Notes: generated by a model from the sequence alone, not told the origin. Positions 9,501 through 18,305 are shown, counted from the first letter of the stretch. The stretch is 64,000 bases of DNA from Prosthecobacter debontii (GCA_945869465.1 CAMBPB010000007.1:1-64000), one strand, 5' to 3'. Numbers and translations are program-made.

Positions 9501-10274
9501 CGGGCCTTCACCAACCCCGCCGAGGCGGCGCAGTCCCAGCGTGCGGGCGGGGCGCGGTTGTTGTGGCTCGCCCACACCGCGGAGGTCGATCACCTGAGGA
9601 AGAAGTTTCCGTTAGGCCTGATGGCGAAGGTCGAACTGCCGCGGCTCGGTGTCGGCGGCACCCCGCTGGAGGACTTGATCCTGTTAGCTGCCGAAGGCGC
9701 GGCGGGTGGCGTGTTTCCCAGCTCGCCGGATGAATTCCGAGTCCTCAGCGAGCGGGCGAGGGGGCGTTGGTTTGAAGCCGCGGCGACGATCGGGAAAAGC
9801 CTCGATGATTCACTCACCATTCTGCCGGAGATCCGCGGCTGGATCACCGCGAACCGCCAGGACCGGAATCTGGGAGAAATCGCCGAGGACCTCGACGAAC
9901 AACTCGCGTGGTTGTTCCGCCACCGCTTCGCCTGGCGCGCCGGTTTTGCCGGGCTGCGCGATTACCCGCGCCGCCTGCGGGCGATCCGCTCGCGGCTCGG
10001 GCGGGTGGGTTCGCTGCCCATCGTCAAGGATCTGGAAAAAATGGAACGCCTGCGCCGCTTGTGGCTGCCATGGTTTCAACGCTGGACGGAAAAGCCCGAC
10101 GATCCCGCGCTGTGGCCGCACGGCTGGGCGGTAGAGGAACTTCGGATCTCCCTGTTCGCTCCGGATGTGCCCTGTGTCGGCAAGGTTTCCGAAAAACGCA
10201 TCGAGGAGATGTGGGCCGGCCTAGCGGTTAGTTCGCCGGGATTTCCTCAAGAATCCCTTCGCAGCCGTCGATGA
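6534..10274 (+). CDS. hrpA: ATP-dependent RNA helicase HrpA (DEAH box)
   Basis: 1,246 aa, close to the roughly 1,300 aa of proteobacterial HrpA. The helicase core shows motif I DTGSGKTTQLP (Lys43), Ia TQPRRIAAASVAKRVAEE, motif II DEAH near residue 135, motif III SATLD, motif V NVAETSLTIP and motif VI QRKGRCGR. A helicase-associated winged-helix and ratchet region follows. The long C-terminus matches the DUF3418-type extension found in HrpA and not in HrpB. The family unwinds RNA and resolves stalled or collided ribosomes; the cellular role here is inferred from the family. The 3' end overlaps the convergent phosphatase gene by 47 bp. The start codon overlaps a preceding TAA (ctaaATG), with no clear ribosome-binding site. 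Confidence 0.95.
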   Translation: MTAFSGIWNYPKELPVVEHREAILAALKARQVIVVVSDTGSGKTTQLPKMVAEAMGPEGGRIGCTQPRRIAAASVAKRVAEELMVPLGGFVGYQVRFEDRTSRDTRIKFMTDGILLAETQGDPDLRQYQVLILDEAHERSLNIDFLLGYLKQLLVKRKDLKLVISSATLDAGSFAAFFAEDGEPALVIEAPGRMFPVAEFFLPPMDDEDLPQHVARAVDWLGGVEPRGDVLVFLPGEREIRDCAEVLEGRRFPGTEVLPLFARLGLADQQRVFNPGNQRRLILATNVAETSLTIPRIACVIDSGVARVNRWSPGKGVQRLQIEPVSQASARQRKGRCGRVRDGVCVRLYEETALEERPAFTDPEIRRSSLAGVILRMKALGLPEIGEFPFLDPPSPKAVAEGYRTLREVNALDGDRNLTEFGRRMARLPVDPRLGRMLIEARNQHCLAEMLPIIGALESNDPRERPSEKTREADAAHARWKDVDSDFIGILRMWGDVSKFRDDRGRWKRNALRKYAGPAFLNARRVMEWANVVDELTDLIEREWKLKVPPLGEAAALPYAAIHRSLLAGVPRHFGWWDREAKEYRSAAGGFFAVFPGSGLFGMPKRPEWVVAMELVETSRLWARRVARIDPEWVEEVAPHLCRSKYGEAHWDEAQGAVYGKETVICGGLPVIVGRRVHYGRVDPQAARGIFLREGLLAGGLRKRCQFLDHLTEMRGEIEAIEQKLRRPGGLWSDEAVLRFYERRIPEDIHTAAAFHKWLGQDEEHLMLALADVLDEDLDALGLDEFPDTLTHAGDEYQVYYHAKPGERDDGVTLGVHVDQLPMLPAWLPAWGMDGNLRERAEILLRSLPKDFRRVCQPIGSVAEGFAELWSLAPKDMPLGHALSDHVRERTGARVPADAYDSSKLPAHLVTKIWVCDDDGEELAMGEDVAVLKLQLADRMRTRFEAAANADLERTGISAWDGEKLPERVETPGGPAFPALVDEGKSVGVRAFTNPAEAAQSQRAGGARLLWLAHTAEVDHLRKKFPLGLMAKVELPRLGVGGTPLEDLILLAAEGAAGGVFPSSPDEFRVLSERARGRWFEAAATIGKSLDDSLTILPEIRGWITANRQDRNLGEIAEDLDEQLAWLFRHRFAWRAGFAGLRDYPRRLRAIRSRLGRVGSLPIVKDLEKMERLRRLWLPWFQRWTEKPDDPALWPHGWAVEELRISLFAPDVPCVGKVSEKRIEEMWAGLAVSSPGFPQESLRSRR

Positions 10275-10713
10275 GCAACTCGATGACGTGAGCGAAGCCG
10301 CTGGGGCCGCCGTAGTATGGATCCGGGACGCGGAGATCGCTGTGACGCCGGCAAAATCCCACAAACGATCGGATTTTCGCGTGGGATTGGCCGCCCGGAT
10401 CGAGCGCCCGGACGTCGGCTAGATTGGACTCGTCCATGGTCACGATCAGCGCGAATTTCCCGAGGTCATGCGGCTCGATTCTACGGGCGCGTCCGGTGAC
10501 TTCGAAGCCCTTGCGGGTGAGGGCTTGCGCCATCCGGTGATCAGGCGGGGACCCGTGATGGTGGCCGATGGTGCCCGCGGAATCGATATGAAACTCGTGC
10601 GAGCGGCCGGCATCGGCGACTTTTTTCCGGAAGATGATCTCGGCGGCCGGCGAGCGGCAGATGTTGCCAAGGCATACAAACAGGACGTGGCAGCGGTTGC
10701 GCGAAGCGGACAT
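10228..10713 (-). CDS. Low-molecular-weight protein-tyrosine phosphatase
   Basis: 161 aa from ATG 10713; an upstream in-frame ATG at 10755 would add 14 residues with no family similarity. The active-site loop FVCLGNICRSPA gives Cys14 and Arg20 (C-x5-R-S), and the general-acid loop is DPYYGG near the C-terminus. Length is normal for LMW-PTPs. These enzymes dephosphorylate phosphotyrosine or phosphoarginine. A link to the McsB arginine kinase encoded about 9 kb away is possible (the YwlE phosphatase family pairs with McsB in Bacillus), but this is inference. It overlaps the 3' end of hrpA tail-to-tail by 47 bp. Confidence 0.93.
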   Translation of the reverse strand: MSASRNRCHVLFVCLGNICRSPAAEIIFRKKVADAGRSHEFHIDSAGTIGHHHGSPPDHRMAQALTRKGFEVTGRARRIEPHDLGKFALIVTMDESNLADVRALDPGGQSHAKIRSFVGFCRRHSDLRVPDPYYGGPSGFAHVIELLIDGCEGILEEIPAN

Positions 10714-10784
10714 CGCGGGGTTGCATGCGTGAAATCCGACCCGCGGGCAACTCAAAATCCATCACGCGATCGCGGGGGCACGGG

Positions 10785-12191
10785 TCAATCCCCGGCTTCT
10801 TCTTCGGGCAGGGGAGCGGGCATGAAGAACGTCAGGATCAGGCCGAGCACGCACAGGATCAGGGCGATGGTGCCTGCGGTGGTGGCCATTTTGCCGGGAT
10901 TCGGTGGGGAGGAGGCGGCGCAGGTGAAAAAGATCCAGGCCATGCTGGTGCCGATGACGCGGCCGCCGATGTTGGCGGCGAAACTTTCGCCGGTGCCCCG
11001 CAGATGCAGCGGGAAGACGCGGGGGATGTGGTTGCCCCAGAAGCTGAATTGGGCCACCACTAGCAGGCCGACGGTGAAGATGGCCCATTTCGTCGGTTCA
11101 AGACTGCCCGGGGTAGCGAAATTCTGGCTCATCCACCAGAACAGGCTCGGGATGATGATCACCGCCGGCACCACGAAAAGGCGGAGCAGGGTGCGGCGAC
11201 TCACGATGTAAAGGGCCGCGATGGCCAGGACCACCCGGCCAACCAAACCGCCGAGTTCCTGCCAGGTCTGGACGGATGCCGCGGCCCCTTGCTCGGTCTT
11301 GGCTTTGACCATGGCCAGCGCTTTCGGTGTGGGCGGGGTGCCGGGATCTTCGCGCGCGGCTTTTGTCTTCACTGCTTGCTGCGCGGCGGCGACGGAGGTT
11401 TTCACATCGACGAGGCTGGGAACCATTTGCGGCACGTGCTGGATGGCGCCGTAGGCGATACCATAACAACAGGCGAAGAGCGCGGTGGTGACGAGGGTGG
11501 TGCGGATAAGTGCCGGGGAGAATAGCTCCTTGATGCTGGGACGGCGCAGGGTTCCGGCCGTCTTTTTTGCCTGCCAGGCCGGGGATTCGGGCAGAAACGG
11601 CCGGATCACGATCAACGGAATCGCAGGAAGCAATCCCGAGATCAGGGTGTAGCGCCATGCTTCATTGACGCCGTGAATGGCCGGTAGGGAGGCCGTGTTT
11701 TTCACGCACCAGGCGAAGATGCCGGCGACTAGCAGCCCGCCCACCGAGGAAAAGGCCTGGGTGAAACCAAGGACTTTCTCGCGCTGTTTGGGGTCGGGGA
11801 AAATTTCCGCCAGCCAGGCGACCGCGGCGACGAACTCCACACACACCCCGACGAAGACGAAGCAGCGGCAGATCAGGAGTTGGGTGAGATTGGTGGAATA
11901 TCCAGCGGCGCAAGCGCCGAAGGCATAGATCAGAATACTCCAGGTCAAAACGCGGCGGCGGCCGAGGCGATCGGTCAGCCATCCTCCGAGCAGGCCGAAA
12001 ATCCCGCCTGCGATGGCGGGAACGAAGAACAGGATGCGGGCCCAGTGGGTGTATTCCGGGGTGCCAACCACCAGCCCGCCCAGCGATAGCAAGGCCGGCT
12101 TGATGATGAGCGGCAGCATCAGCAGCTCATACGTATCGAAGGCGAAGCCGATGGAGGCGATGATGCAGATGAGCCATTGGGTGCGGGTCAT
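10785..12191 (-). CDS. Major facilitator superfamily transporter
   Basis: 468 aa with about 12 predicted membrane helices. The first loop has the MFS signature GGWLTDRLGRRRVL. The central cytoplasmic loop is long and Lys/Ala-rich (about residues 255-320). The helix layout resembles the sugar and aromatic-acid:H+ symporter group, but the substrate cannot be told from sequence. The start is chosen at MTRTQWLI, which leads straight into helix 1 with an Asp-containing segment. It lies just downstream of metG on the same strand, with a 141-bp gap, and upstream of the phosphatase gene. Confidence 0.9.
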   Translation of the reverse strand: MTRTQWLICIIASIGFAFDTYELLMLPLIIKPALLSLGGLVVGTPEYTHWARILFFVPAIAGGIFGLLGGWLTDRLGRRRVLTWSILIYAFGACAAGYSTNLTQLLICRCFVFVGVCVEFVAAVAWLAEIFPDPKQREKVLGFTQAFSSVGGLLVAGIFAWCVKNTASLPAIHGVNEAWRYTLISGLLPAIPLIVIRPFLPESPAWQAKKTAGTLRRPSIKELFSPALIRTTLVTTALFACCYGIAYGAIQHVPQMVPSLVDVKTSVAAAQQAVKTKAAREDPGTPPTPKALAMVKAKTEQGAAASVQTWQELGGLVGRVVLAIAALYIVSRRTLLRLFVVPAVIIIPSLFWWMSQNFATPGSLEPTKWAIFTVGLLVVAQFSFWGNHIPRVFPLHLRGTGESFAANIGGRVIGTSMAWIFFTCAASSPPNPGKMATTAGTIALILCVLGLILTFFMPAPLPEEEAGD

Positions 12192-12332
12192 GAAATGGAG
12201 ATGATGAAGGTTGAATTCGAAGGACTAAAATGGGATCCGGGGCAGGTCGCTTCTACCGCACGAGTGATTCGACTGTTTCAAGTTTCCACCGAAGCGCGAG
12301 GCTTTCCCGCGGGCATTCCACTTCACACACCC

Positions 12333-13907
12333 TCATGGGGACGGCTCTTCCACGATGATTTTGGGAAACACCGGCTTGGGTTTGCCGATCGTGTGGCCTT
12401 CGGGAATGAGGCCCCAGCGCAGGTCGGGCAGCCTGATGTTGGTTAGATTCGGGAGGTTGAGCTGGCCGGCGAGTTTCGCGGCGGCATCCGGCAGGATCGG
12501 GGAGAGCAGGACCGCGGCGTGGGCGACGCTTTCGGCAAGGTGATAGAGAACCGTGGCGAGACGGTCCTTTTTCTCCGGATCCTTGTTGAGATCCCAGGGT
12601 TGCATGCGGTCCGTGTAGCGGTTGCAGTGGACGATGTGGCGGCTGAGCGCTTCGAGGGCTTTCGAAACGTCGAACTCGTCCATCGCGGTTCGATAGGCGG
12701 TGGTCGATTGGATCAGCGAGGATTGCAGCGCGAGGTCGTCTTCGGTGAAGGATCCGCCGCGCTGCAGCATGCCTTCGGTGAATCGCTGGCTCATATTGAG
12801 CGCGCGGTTGCAGAGGTTGCCGAGTTCGTTGGCGAGCTCGGTGTTATAGAGCATGATCAGTCGCTCGACGTCGAAATCCGAGTCCTTGCCGGTGACGATA
12901 TCGCGCACCAGATAGTAGCGCAGCGCCTCGACGCCGAACCGGTCGGCGAGTTGGTTAGGATCGACGATGTTGCCGATGGACTTGCTCATTTTCTCGCCGC
13001 GGATGTTCCACCAGCCGTGGACCAACAGCCTTGGCATTTGGGCATCCGGGAAACCCATGGCATGCAGCATGCAGAGCCAGTAAATGCCGTGGGCGGGGAC
13101 GAGGATGTCCTTGCCGATGATGTGCACCGGGCGCTCGTCGCCGCCCCAGAGCCGGGTGAAATCCGGCAGCCCGGCATCGGGCGCGGCGTGATAACCGGCG
13201 AAGGAGATGTAGTTGATGAGCGCATCGAACCAGACATAGGTCACGAAGTCCGTGTCGAACGGGATTTCGATGCCCCAGCGCAGGCGTTCCTTCGGGCGGG
13301 AAATGCAGAGATCGGTGCCGGAGTTCCGTTCCAGCGCGTTGAGCAGTTCCGCTTTGCGAAAGGCGGGCGTCACGGCGTCGGGCGTGGCGTCGAGATAACT
13401 CTTGAGCCATGCGGTGTGTTCGCTGAGTTTGAAATACCAGTTATCCTCCTCGATCTCGACCACCTCACCCCACTCGGGGCCGAAATTGCCGGATTCGTCG
13501 CGGTCGCGATCGGAGAGGAATTGCTCCTGGCGCACCGAGTAGTGGCCGGAGTGTGCGTGTTTGTAGAGCTGGCCCTGCTGCTTGAGGGTCGAGAGGATGC
13601 TCTGCACACAAGCCTTGTGGCGCGGGTCGATGGTCTCCGCCCAGCCATCGTATTCCACGCCGAGTTGCTCCCAGAGATTGAGGAACTTCTTGGTCGTGCG
13701 TTTCACAAAGGTGGCGGGATTCACGCCTTCTTGTTCCGCCGTTTGCTGGACTTTTTGGCCGTGCTGGTCCACGCCGGTAAGGAAAAACGCCTCGTCGCCG
13801 CGCAGCCGGCGGTAGCGCACGATCACGTCGGCAAGCACCTTTTCGTAAGCATGGCCGATGTGCGGCGAGCCGTTGGTATAATCGATGGCGGTGGTTAGGT
13901 AGAACAT
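12333..13907 (-). CDS. metG: Methionyl-tRNA synthetase, short form without zinc-knuckle cysteines
   Basis: 524 aa from the ATG at 13907 (MFYLTTAIDYTNG). A longer frame begins at 14027, but its first 40 residues do not resemble the family. Class I signatures are HIGH (within GSPHIGHAYEK) and KMSKS (GEKMSKSIGN). The anticodon-binding helical domain is complete, and there is no C-terminal tRNA-binding (Arc1p-like) domain. Where other MetRS carry zinc-binding CxxC pairs, this protein has SGHYSVRQEQFL and no Cys pairs, so the connective-peptide zinc site appears lost. It charges tRNA-Met for translation. The divergent region up to the sensor kinase holds a long hairpin. Confidence 0.95.
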   Translation of the reverse strand: MFYLTTAIDYTNGSPHIGHAYEKVLADVIVRYRRLRGDEAFFLTGVDQHGQKVQQTAEQEGVNPATFVKRTTKKFLNLWEQLGVEYDGWAETIDPRHKACVQSILSTLKQQGQLYKHAHSGHYSVRQEQFLSDRDRDESGNFGPEWGEVVEIEEDNWYFKLSEHTAWLKSYLDATPDAVTPAFRKAELLNALERNSGTDLCISRPKERLRWGIEIPFDTDFVTYVWFDALINYISFAGYHAAPDAGLPDFTRLWGGDERPVHIIGKDILVPAHGIYWLCMLHAMGFPDAQMPRLLVHGWWNIRGEKMSKSIGNIVDPNQLADRFGVEALRYYLVRDIVTGKDSDFDVERLIMLYNTELANELGNLCNRALNMSQRFTEGMLQRGGSFTEDDLALQSSLIQSTTAYRTAMDEFDVSKALEALSRHIVHCNRYTDRMQPWDLNKDPEKKDRLATVLYHLAESVAHAAVLLSPILPDAAAKLAGQLNLPNLTNIRLPDLRWGLIPEGHTIGKPKPVFPKIIVEEPSP

Positions 13908-14160
13908 GGGAAATGAGAGGGAAGGGAAGAGCTGGCGAAGGAAATCAGAGCGGAACGATAGGGGATCAGGCCGCCATGGGAAGTCTTTTGGCCCTCCATC
14001 CAGAACTTGCGCACGGCGCGGAACCACGGCGGCTGTGCGAGGGCTTTGGCCAGGTTCGTGCCGAAGGAGTCGCCGGCGGGCCGCGGCCGGGGATGCGGCG
14101 GCCCCAGGCCCTGGCTCCCGGATACTCGCTTCAAGGAGCTACGGTCTCCGAACTACACTG

Positions 14161-14210
14161 CTCATGGGCCTGCCATGGACCTAGGTGGTCAGGCAGCGCC
14201 CATGCCTGAG
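14161..14210. other. Long imperfect hairpin between metG and the sensor kinase
   Basis: Left arm CATGGGC-CTGCC pairs with right arm GGCAG-c-GCCCATG (12 bp, one bulged C). An inner GACC/GGTC stem and an outer CTC/GAG clamp extend it. AAAAA follows on the plus strand. It is not followed by a T-run in either transcription direction, so it is not a standard terminator. It may be a leader structure of either divergent gene. Confidence 0.5.
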
Positions 14211-14260
14211 AAAAATCCGTGCTACCGCCCGCCGTCCGATTGTGCTAGCTCATCCGCCAC

Positions 14261-16336
14261 ATGAGTCGTGTGCCAGGATTTGTCAGGTTTTCCGCCATCT
14301 GCCTCCTGCTTGTGGAAGCGGGACGGGCGGATGAGGGGCAATGGGATTTCCGCCTGGCGGAGAGATTTTCCGCACGCTTGAGGGAGATTCAGAACGATTT
14401 GGCGGAATTGACGCCGCAACTGGCCGGCTTGCCCGAGATCCCGATCGACGATCAGGGCGGCACCGGGGGGTATGCGGGGGTTTACTCGATTGCCTCGCCT
14501 GTGGGGGATGCCCGCTGCGCCGTCGAGATCCATTGGCCCGAGAGCGCGCGGGTCGATCTGGTGGCACTGGTGCCGGCGCGGCGCTACGACGAAAAGGGCT
14601 TGGCCGCCCAGCATGGGATGCCAGATGCCTTCACGGTCGAGTTGATCGATGCCGCGGGTGGGGTGGTGCGACGGATTGCCTCCGAGCGCAACGCGCGCTC
14701 TCACCCGGTGCGGCGGGGTCATCCGTTTGTCTATCAGGTGTCGCCGCCGGTCGCAGCCGCGGGGTTGAGGATTTCGGCGGATTTGCTGGCGTCGGACTCG
14801 GACGGGGAGGGGACCTTCGTTCATGCATGGGCGGAGGTGTTCGTGTTTGACGGGGAACGCAACGTGGCCGGCGGCGGTAAGGTTCGCAGTCTGGGTGGAT
14901 CCGCGCCGCCGGCTCCGTGGCGTTGGAACCCGGCGTTTCTTGTCGATCGTCAGACGCCGCTGGGATTGCCTGAGGTGCCGGCCGAAGAGCACGGCAACAT
15001 CGGCTGGATTTCCGAAGGACGGGCCAACGCGAATCAGGCCTCGTCGCTGGTGGTGGACCTCGGCGAGTCGTTATGGGCGGACGCCGTGCGCCTGCTGCCG
15101 GCCAAGCGGCCGACCTCCGATCTGCCAAGTGGATTCGGTTTTCCCCGCAAGCTTGCCATCTCGATCTCCGAAACCGGGGAGCCCGGCGATCGCGGCAAGT
15201 GGACGACCATTGCCTCGCCCGAGTTCCGCAACCCCGGACACAATCCCGTGCTGGTGCCGTTTGATGCGATCCGCGCTCGTTTTGTTAGGATCGAGGCGCG
15301 GGAGCTGTGGAAGGTCTTCGAAGGCTATCCGGCGTTCTTCGCGTTGAGCGAGGTGGAGATCCTCGCGGACAACAGGAATCTGGCCGTTGGCAAGGGCGTG
15401 CGCTCTTCGGATGGCATGATGAATCTCATCGCACAGGGCGGACGCTACTGGAGCGGGGCCGCGCTAACCGACGGTTTCGGGCCGGACGGGCGGCTGGTTT
15501 CCATCCGCGAGTGGATGACCCGGCTCGACAAGCGGCTCCAACTTGAAACCCGGATCTACCAATCGCGCGCCGCAAAACAGCGCATGGTGAACGGTTGGCG
15601 GCGTGTGGCGCAGTGGAGCATCGCGGCGCTGGTTCTGCTCGGTGCGTTCCTGCTTGTCGCGCTGCCGATCCGTTACCGCATCCACGCCAACCGCGAGCTG
15701 CTGAAGGTGCGCGAGCGCATCGCCGGCGACCTGCACGACGAGGTCGGCAGCAACCTTGGGAGCATCCAGATGTTCGCCGATCTGGCGGAAGGACGCCCGG
15801 GACCTTCGGACGACCTGAAACGCATCCAGAGGATCGCCGCGGAAACTGTTAGCGCCGTGCGCGACATCGTCTGGCTGCTGCGCCCGGAGGGCGATCACCG
15901 CATCGCCACCGTCGAGCATCTCCGGGAAACCAGTTCGATCATGTTGGAAACCCTCGACTGGAAATTCACTGCCAACGAGGACGCCTGGCAGGTGGAGCTG
16001 CCCGAAGAGGAAACCCGCCATCTGTTTCTGTTTTTCCGCGAGGCGCTGCACAACATCATGCGCCATGCCCGGGCGTCCAAGGTGGAAGTCCGCGTCGAGA
16101 GATCGGGCGGTGAGTTCCGCCTCGCGATCAGCGATGACGGCGTCGGTATTGATTCCGAGCGGCTGGAGCGTCCCGCCACGTTGCGCGCCTTGCGCCAGCG
16201 GTCCGAGGCGCTGGGTGCGGAACTCCGCATCGAAAGCCAGCCGGGAGTTGGCACCCGCCTCGAACTCGTGGTGCCGCTCGCGCGGAAACGTTCGCGCAAG
16301 AGCCGGCCATTGCTCCGCACGATCGCTCCAGGATGA
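14261..16336 (+). CDS. Membrane sensor histidine kinase with extracytoplasmic discoidin-like domain
   Basis: 691 aa. An N-terminal signal segment (VRFSAICLLLVEAGRA) is followed by about 400 residues outside the membrane. Their second half resembles an F5/8 type C (discoidin) fold: FGFPRKLAISISE ... ARFVRIEAR ... FALSEVEIL. One membrane helix lies near residues 449-472. The cytoplasmic part is a HisKA_3/NarX-LiaS type kinase: RIAGDLHDEVGSNLGSI with His492, N-box EALHNIMRHA near 592, G1 DDGVGID and G2 GVGTRLEL. The discoidin-like domain suggests sensing of a carbohydrate or surface ligand. Such kinases normally pair with a NarL/LuxR-type regulator, and none is adjacent. Confidence 0.88.
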   Translation: MSRVPGFVRFSAICLLLVEAGRADEGQWDFRLAERFSARLREIQNDLAELTPQLAGLPEIPIDDQGGTGGYAGVYSIASPVGDARCAVEIHWPESARVDLVALVPARRYDEKGLAAQHGMPDAFTVELIDAAGGVVRRIASERNARSHPVRRGHPFVYQVSPPVAAAGLRISADLLASDSDGEGTFVHAWAEVFVFDGERNVAGGGKVRSLGGSAPPAPWRWNPAFLVDRQTPLGLPEVPAEEHGNIGWISEGRANANQASSLVVDLGESLWADAVRLLPAKRPTSDLPSGFGFPRKLAISISETGEPGDRGKWTTIASPEFRNPGHNPVLVPFDAIRARFVRIEARELWKVFEGYPAFFALSEVEILADNRNLAVGKGVRSSDGMMNLIAQGGRYWSGAALTDGFGPDGRLVSIREWMTRLDKRLQLETRIYQSRAAKQRMVNGWRRVAQWSIAALVLLGAFLLVALPIRYRIHANRELLKVRERIAGDLHDEVGSNLGSIQMFADLAEGRPGPSDDLKRIQRIAAETVSAVRDIVWLLRPEGDHRIATVEHLRETSSIMLETLDWKFTANEDAWQVELPEEETRHLFLFFREALHNIMRHARASKVEVRVERSGGEFRLAISDDGVGIDSERLERPATLRALRQRSEALGAELRIESQPGVGTRLELVVPLARKRSRKSRPLLRTIAPG

Positions 16337-16665
<329 letters not shown>

Positions 16666-16728
16666 GCTTTGACCCGCGGTCGTCTTTCGTGCTTGGCAGT
16701 TCGGGCCCCACGCGGGACGCTGCCACCC

Positions 16729-17106
16729 ATGGCAGGTGCGATCCGGGAATTTGAAGGACTCCGCGTAAAGGTGGATGACGTGGTGTATATGCCTAGCCTC
16801 AATGCGCCTCCGGAGAAACCCCACCCGTTTGTTTATTTCATTTCGATCCACAACCATTCCCCGGTTCCGGTGACCATCCGTGGCCGCAAGTGGGTGGTGC
16901 GCGAGGACGATGGCGAGGTGACGGTGGTCGAGGGCGACGGAGTGGTCGGACAAACGCCGGTGATCGAACCTGGCGGGCATTTTTCCTACAACAGCTATCA
17001 CGTGGTGGCCGGGGGAGCCGCGGTTTCCGGCGCGTTTTTCGGGCAAACCGCGACCGGCGAGTGGGTGTTCACGCGGATTCCCGAATTCCGTCTGGATGTG
17101 CCTTGA
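16729..17106 (+). CDS. apaG: ApaG family protein (DUF525)
   Basis: 125 aa from ATG 16729, the usual ApaG length. An upstream in-frame ATG at 16669 lies in sequence without family similarity. The single ApaG/DUF525 fibronectin-like beta-sandwich shows the expected core: FVYFISIHNHSPVPVTIRGRKW, then VVGQTPVIEPGGHFSY and VSGAFFG. ApaG proteins are linked to cobalt/magnesium resistance and to Ap4A metabolism in proteobacteria; the biochemical role is unsettled. It converges with the 5-FCL gene with a 41-bp gap. Confidence 0.92.
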   Translation: MAGAIREFEGLRVKVDDVVYMPSLNAPPEKPHPFVYFISIHNHSPVPVTIRGRKWVVREDDGEVTVVEGDGVVGQTPVIEPGGHFSYNSYHVVAGGAAVSGAFFGQTATGEWVFTRIPEFRLDVP

Positions 17107-17147
17107 CGCCGGCGGGAGTGGCGGGAACGGAGGGACAAAAGAACGCC

Positions 17148-17711
17148 TCAACTCCCAACTTCGTCATGCACCACGGCATCCATCCGCACGTCGTGGGGTT
17201 CCGCGAATGTGTCCTCGACGATTTGGCTGGCGAAACAGACGCCGATTTTCAGCGCGTCGATTCGCGCGGTGGCCAGTATCCGGTCATAGAACCCGCGGCC
17301 GCGTCCGAGGCGCCCGCCGTGGACATCGAAGGCGAGCCCCGGACAGAGAAACGCGTCGATGCGGTCGATGGCGATTTCCGCAACGGCGGGGGAGGGCTCG
17401 CGGAGGCCGAACATGCCTGAAACAAGCTCCGCGGCGGGGTTTTGCACGGCATGAAAGGTCAGCGAGTCCCCGCCGATGCGCGGATAGACCCAGATCCGGT
17501 CGTGGTGCCGCGCGATGAACGCCAACAGATCGACTTCACCCGGCAGCGCGGCAAACACGGCGATCCGCCGCAAGCCGGGTTGGGTCCCCAGCCAGTGCTC
17601 CAAGGCGTCATGAACGGCCCGTGAATCCGGCATCGTCTCAAGCAGGATCCGCCGCATGCGGGTGCGGAGTTGGGATTTCGGATCGTTGGCTGCGGGAATT
17701 GCCACTTGCAA
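17148..17711 (-). CDS. 5-formyltetrahydrofolate cyclo-ligase
   Basis: 187 aa, normal length. It catalyses ATP-dependent conversion of 5-formyl-THF to 5,10-methenyl-THF in one-carbon metabolism. Visible family signatures are an N-terminal basic helix (KSQLRTRMRRILL), VYPRIGGDSLTFH, the phosphate-binding GGRLGRGRGFYDRIL loop, and a C-terminal VEDTF.EPHDVRMDAVV segment. It is divergent from the secreted hypothetical gene at 17745 with only 33 bp between the start codons, so the two promoters must overlap the coding starts or each other. Confidence 0.95.
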   Translation of the reverse strand: MQVAIPAANDPKSQLRTRMRRILLETMPDSRAVHDALEHWLGTQPGLRRIAVFAALPGEVDLLAFIARHHDRIWVYPRIGGDSLTFHAVQNPAAELVSGMFGLREPSPAVAEIAIDRIDAFLCPGLAFDVHGGRLGRGRGFYDRILATARIDALKIGVCFASQIVEDTFAEPHDVRMDAVVHDEVGS

Positions 17712-17744
17712 AGACGCTGACTTTTCCCATCGTTATCTTTAGCG

Positions 17745-18305
17745 ATGGGCGTCCGGCAAGCAGCAACGTTTTTTTTCCTCAGTGTGGCAATCCTCGCTGC
17801 CGCGGAGTCACCGCAATCTTTCACCTGGATTCCACTGAAGATGGTCCAAAGCGGGTTCACGCCCGATCTGGGAATGCTCGATTCGGAACGCGAGGAATAC
17901 GCCACCAACCTGGCGTGTCACGCGGTGAACCAAGTGATCGCCGACAAGGCCTCGCCCCAATCGATGGCGGATGCCCGCCGCATGTTATCGCTGGCGCTTC
18001 ACCTCTCGCCGCGCAACAAACGGGCGATCGTGGTGAATTTCCAACTCTCGAAAGGGATTCTGCCGGAAGTTTCCGCCAGCAACTACAGCTCGCAGGTGTT
18101 CGCCCGCCTGCTGCTCACCCGCGGCCAACTGCTCGAAAAACAGGGGGGCGATGAAAACAAACGACTCGCCCGCATTTTCGTGCAACTCGCCGCCGGGATG
18201 GACCCGAAAAACGAGGACGCCGTCTATGCCAGCGAGGTCCACCGACTGGATCATGGGGCGGTCGATTGGTCCTCCATCACGGATGCTCCTGACAAGAAAC
18301 CCTGA
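17745..18305 (+). CDS. Secreted hypothetical protein, possible TPR-like helices
   Basis: 186 aa that I do not recognise. A signal peptide is visible (MGVRQAATFFFLSVAILAAAES). The mature part is helical, with a TPR-like rhythm (MADARRMLSLALHLSPRNKRAIVVNFQLSKG, then LLLTRGQLLEKQGGDENKRLARIFVQLAAGMDP). Codon use matches the neighbours, so it looks like a real gene. It precedes ilvE by 59 bp on the same strand. Lineage-specific periplasmic scaffold proteins of this kind are common in Verrucomicrobiota; no function is proposed. Confidence 0.75.
   Translation: MGVRQAATFFFLSVAILAAAESPQSFTWIPLKMVQSGFTPDLGMLDSEREEYATNLACHAVNQVIADKASPQSMADARRMLSLALHLSPRNKRAIVVNFQLSKGILPEVSASNYSSQVFARLLLTRGQLLEKQGGDENKRLARIFVQLAAGMDPKNEDAVYASEVHRLDHGAVDWSSITDAPDKKP

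Noticed and set aside
12519-13898. 459-codon plus-strand frame over metG
   Set aside because: Antisense shadow of a strongly conserved MetRS; His/Val/Glu-rich without family similarity.
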